Origin: Planctomycetota bacterium | GTDB taxonomy: Bacteria > Planctomycetota > Planctomycetia > Isosphaerales > Isosphaeraceae | DNA length: 7,395 nt | NCBI GenBank assembly: GCA_021778575.1 | Contig: JAJYCH010000227.1 | Coordinates: 1 to 7,395, forward strand | Reading direction: 5' to 3' | Part shown: positions 6,414 through 7,395 of the stretch, piece by piece | How the letters are laid out: every line of letters begins with the position of its first letter | Position numbering within the stretch: the first letter of the stretch is position 1 | The notes under the pieces: model-generated | Seen by the model: only the letters and a program-made list of their open reading frames with translations | Database searches by the model: none | Told to the model about the DNA's origin: nothing | Translations under genes and position numbers: made by a program

Positions 6414-7395
6414 GTGAAGGAACGATCCTGGCCCGCCTGGCTGGCCCTGACGGTCGGCGTGGCCGTGGCCTCGTACTCGGTGATCGTCCAGAATCCACCC
6501 GAGGTTGAACCGGCCGATGCCTACCCCACCGTGTTCTCGGCCGCCCGGGCGATCAAGTACGTGGACATGATCGCTCGGGAGCCGCACCCGACCGGCTCCG
6601 AGGCGATCGGCCGCGTCCGCCAGTCGCTTGTTGATGCGTTGAAGTCGCTGGGTCTCAAGGCCGAAATTCAAACGCCGGCCGACCCGAGCCAGCCCGAGCG
6701 GAACATCCTGGCCCGGCTCAAGGGGGCGGGGCCGACCGATCGCAAGGCCGTCCTCCTTTGTGCCCATTACGACTCGGTCAAATGGGGTCCAGGCGCGGGG
6801 GACAATGCGTCGGGAGTCGCGGTGATCCTCGAATCTCTCCGCGCCCTGAAGGCCGGTCCACCGCTCGACCGCGACGTGATCGTCTTGCTCGACGATGGCG
6901 AGGAGGTCGGTCTCGACGGGGCCAAGCGCTTCGTCGCCGAGCACCCCTGGGCGAAGGATGTCGGCGTGGTCCTGAACATCGACGCCCGAGGCAACCACGG
7001 GCCGTCGATCATGTTCGAGACCAGCGACCAGAACGGCTGGCTGATCCGTCAGTTCGCCGAGGCCACGCCGCACCCGGTCGCGACGTCGATGAGCATGGAT
7101 ATTTATCGGATCATGCCCAACGATACCGACCTCAGCGTCTTCAAACGGGCCGGAATGGACGGCCTCAACTACGCCTTCAGCCGGGGGTTGAACTACTACC
7201 ATTCGCCCGAGGACACGCCAGCGAACCTCGATCTGAAGACGCTCCAGCATCATGGCGAGAACGTCCTGGCCATGGCCCGAAAACTTGGGGGGCTCGATCT
7301 CTCCCAGGTCCGCGCCGAGGACGAGGTCTATTTTTCGTTCCTGAACCGAGGGGTGGTCCATTACCCGGCTCGACTGACCGTGCCGTTGGGGTACG
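6414..7395 (+). CDS. M28-family zinc aminopeptidase, membrane-anchored, 3' end outside the window
   Basis: This frame is open from GTG at 6414 to the window end (327 codons) and encodes the catalytic domain of an M28 metallopeptidase, resembling the FXNA/ERMP1 and vacuolar membrane protease branch. After KERSWP comes a hydrophobic segment (about 7-25) that should act as a membrane anchor or uncleaved signal. The full M28 metal set is present: H118 in AHYDSV, bridging D130 in GAGDNASG, catalytic E163 and ligand E164 in DDGEEVGLDGA, D190 in NIDARG, and H263 in YYHSPEDTP. It is therefore predicted to be an active two-zinc exopeptidase working on the outer side of the membrane. Members of this branch often carry several membrane helices after the peptidase domain, which would lie past the window. 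It starts 39 bases after the DUF1501 stop with its own RBS and no terminator between, so it is probably co-transcribed with the two upstream genes. Confidence 0.93.
   Translation, partial: MKERSWPAWLALTVGVAVASYSVIVQNPPEVEPADAYPTVFSAARAIKYVDMIAREPHPTGSEAIGRVRQSLVDALKSLGLKAEIQTPADPSQPERNILARLKGAGPTDRKAVLLCAHYDSVKWGPGAGDNASGVAVILESLRALKAGPPLDRDVIVLLDDGEEVGLDGAKRFVAEHPWAKDVGVVLNIDARGNHGPSIMFETSDQNGWLIRQFAEATPHPVATSMSMDIYRIMPNDTDLSVFKRAGMDGLNYAFSRGLNYYHSPEDTPANLDLKTLQHHGENVLAMARKLGGLDLSQVRAEDEVYFSFLNRGVVHYPARLTVPLGY

Noticed and set aside
4971..7361. A 796-codon open frame on the minus strand opposite the DUF1501 and M28 genes
   Set aside because: It is an antisense shadow caused by strong G/C third-position bias. 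It spans two well-recognised plus-strand genes and the gaps between them, and its translation has no recognisable domain.

Overview
The window is GC-rich with strongly G/C-biased third codon positions and looks like chromosomal DNA from a planctomycete, probably of the Isosphaeraceae type. The main evidence is the adjacent gene pair DUF1549/DUF1553 lipoprotein plus DUF1501 protein. This combination, including a CX4CH haem-like site and Ig-like Big_2 domains, is a hallmark of that phylum. The genus assignment is inference.

Layout. Bases 1 to about 117 on the minus strand read as a piece of a class I SAM-dependent methyltransferase that lacks its N-terminus and a usable start, so it looks like a gene remnant. 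At 132-1631 (+) lies an unrecognised secreted protein of 499 residues with a signal peptide, a possible beta-sandwich segment and a charged helical C-terminus. It converges with a GbsR/MarR-type regulator at 1637-2212 (-), leaving 5 bases between the stops and a hairpin-plus-T-run terminator for the regulator inside the end of the first gene. The 231 bases at 2213-2443 separate the regulator from a divergent operon. They hold a good sigma70-type promoter for the regulator, a dyad over its start point, a second dyad further upstream, and a weaker promoter candidate for the operon.

The operon (+) has three tightly spaced genes: a lipoprotein with Big_2, CX4CH, Big_2, DUF1549 and DUF1553 (2444-4981); a DUF1501 protein with a twin-arginine signal (5031-6374); and a membrane-anchored M28 zinc peptidase that runs off the right edge (6414 onward). 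All three products are predicted to act outside the cytoplasm.

Working picture, inferred: the GbsR-like protein represses itself and perhaps the operon. The operon would export a surface or periplasmic module made of a cytochrome-like lipoprotein, an alkaline-phosphatase-fold protein and an aminopeptidase-like enzyme. The substrate cannot be read from the sequence. No RNA genes, mobile elements or CRISPR arrays were seen.
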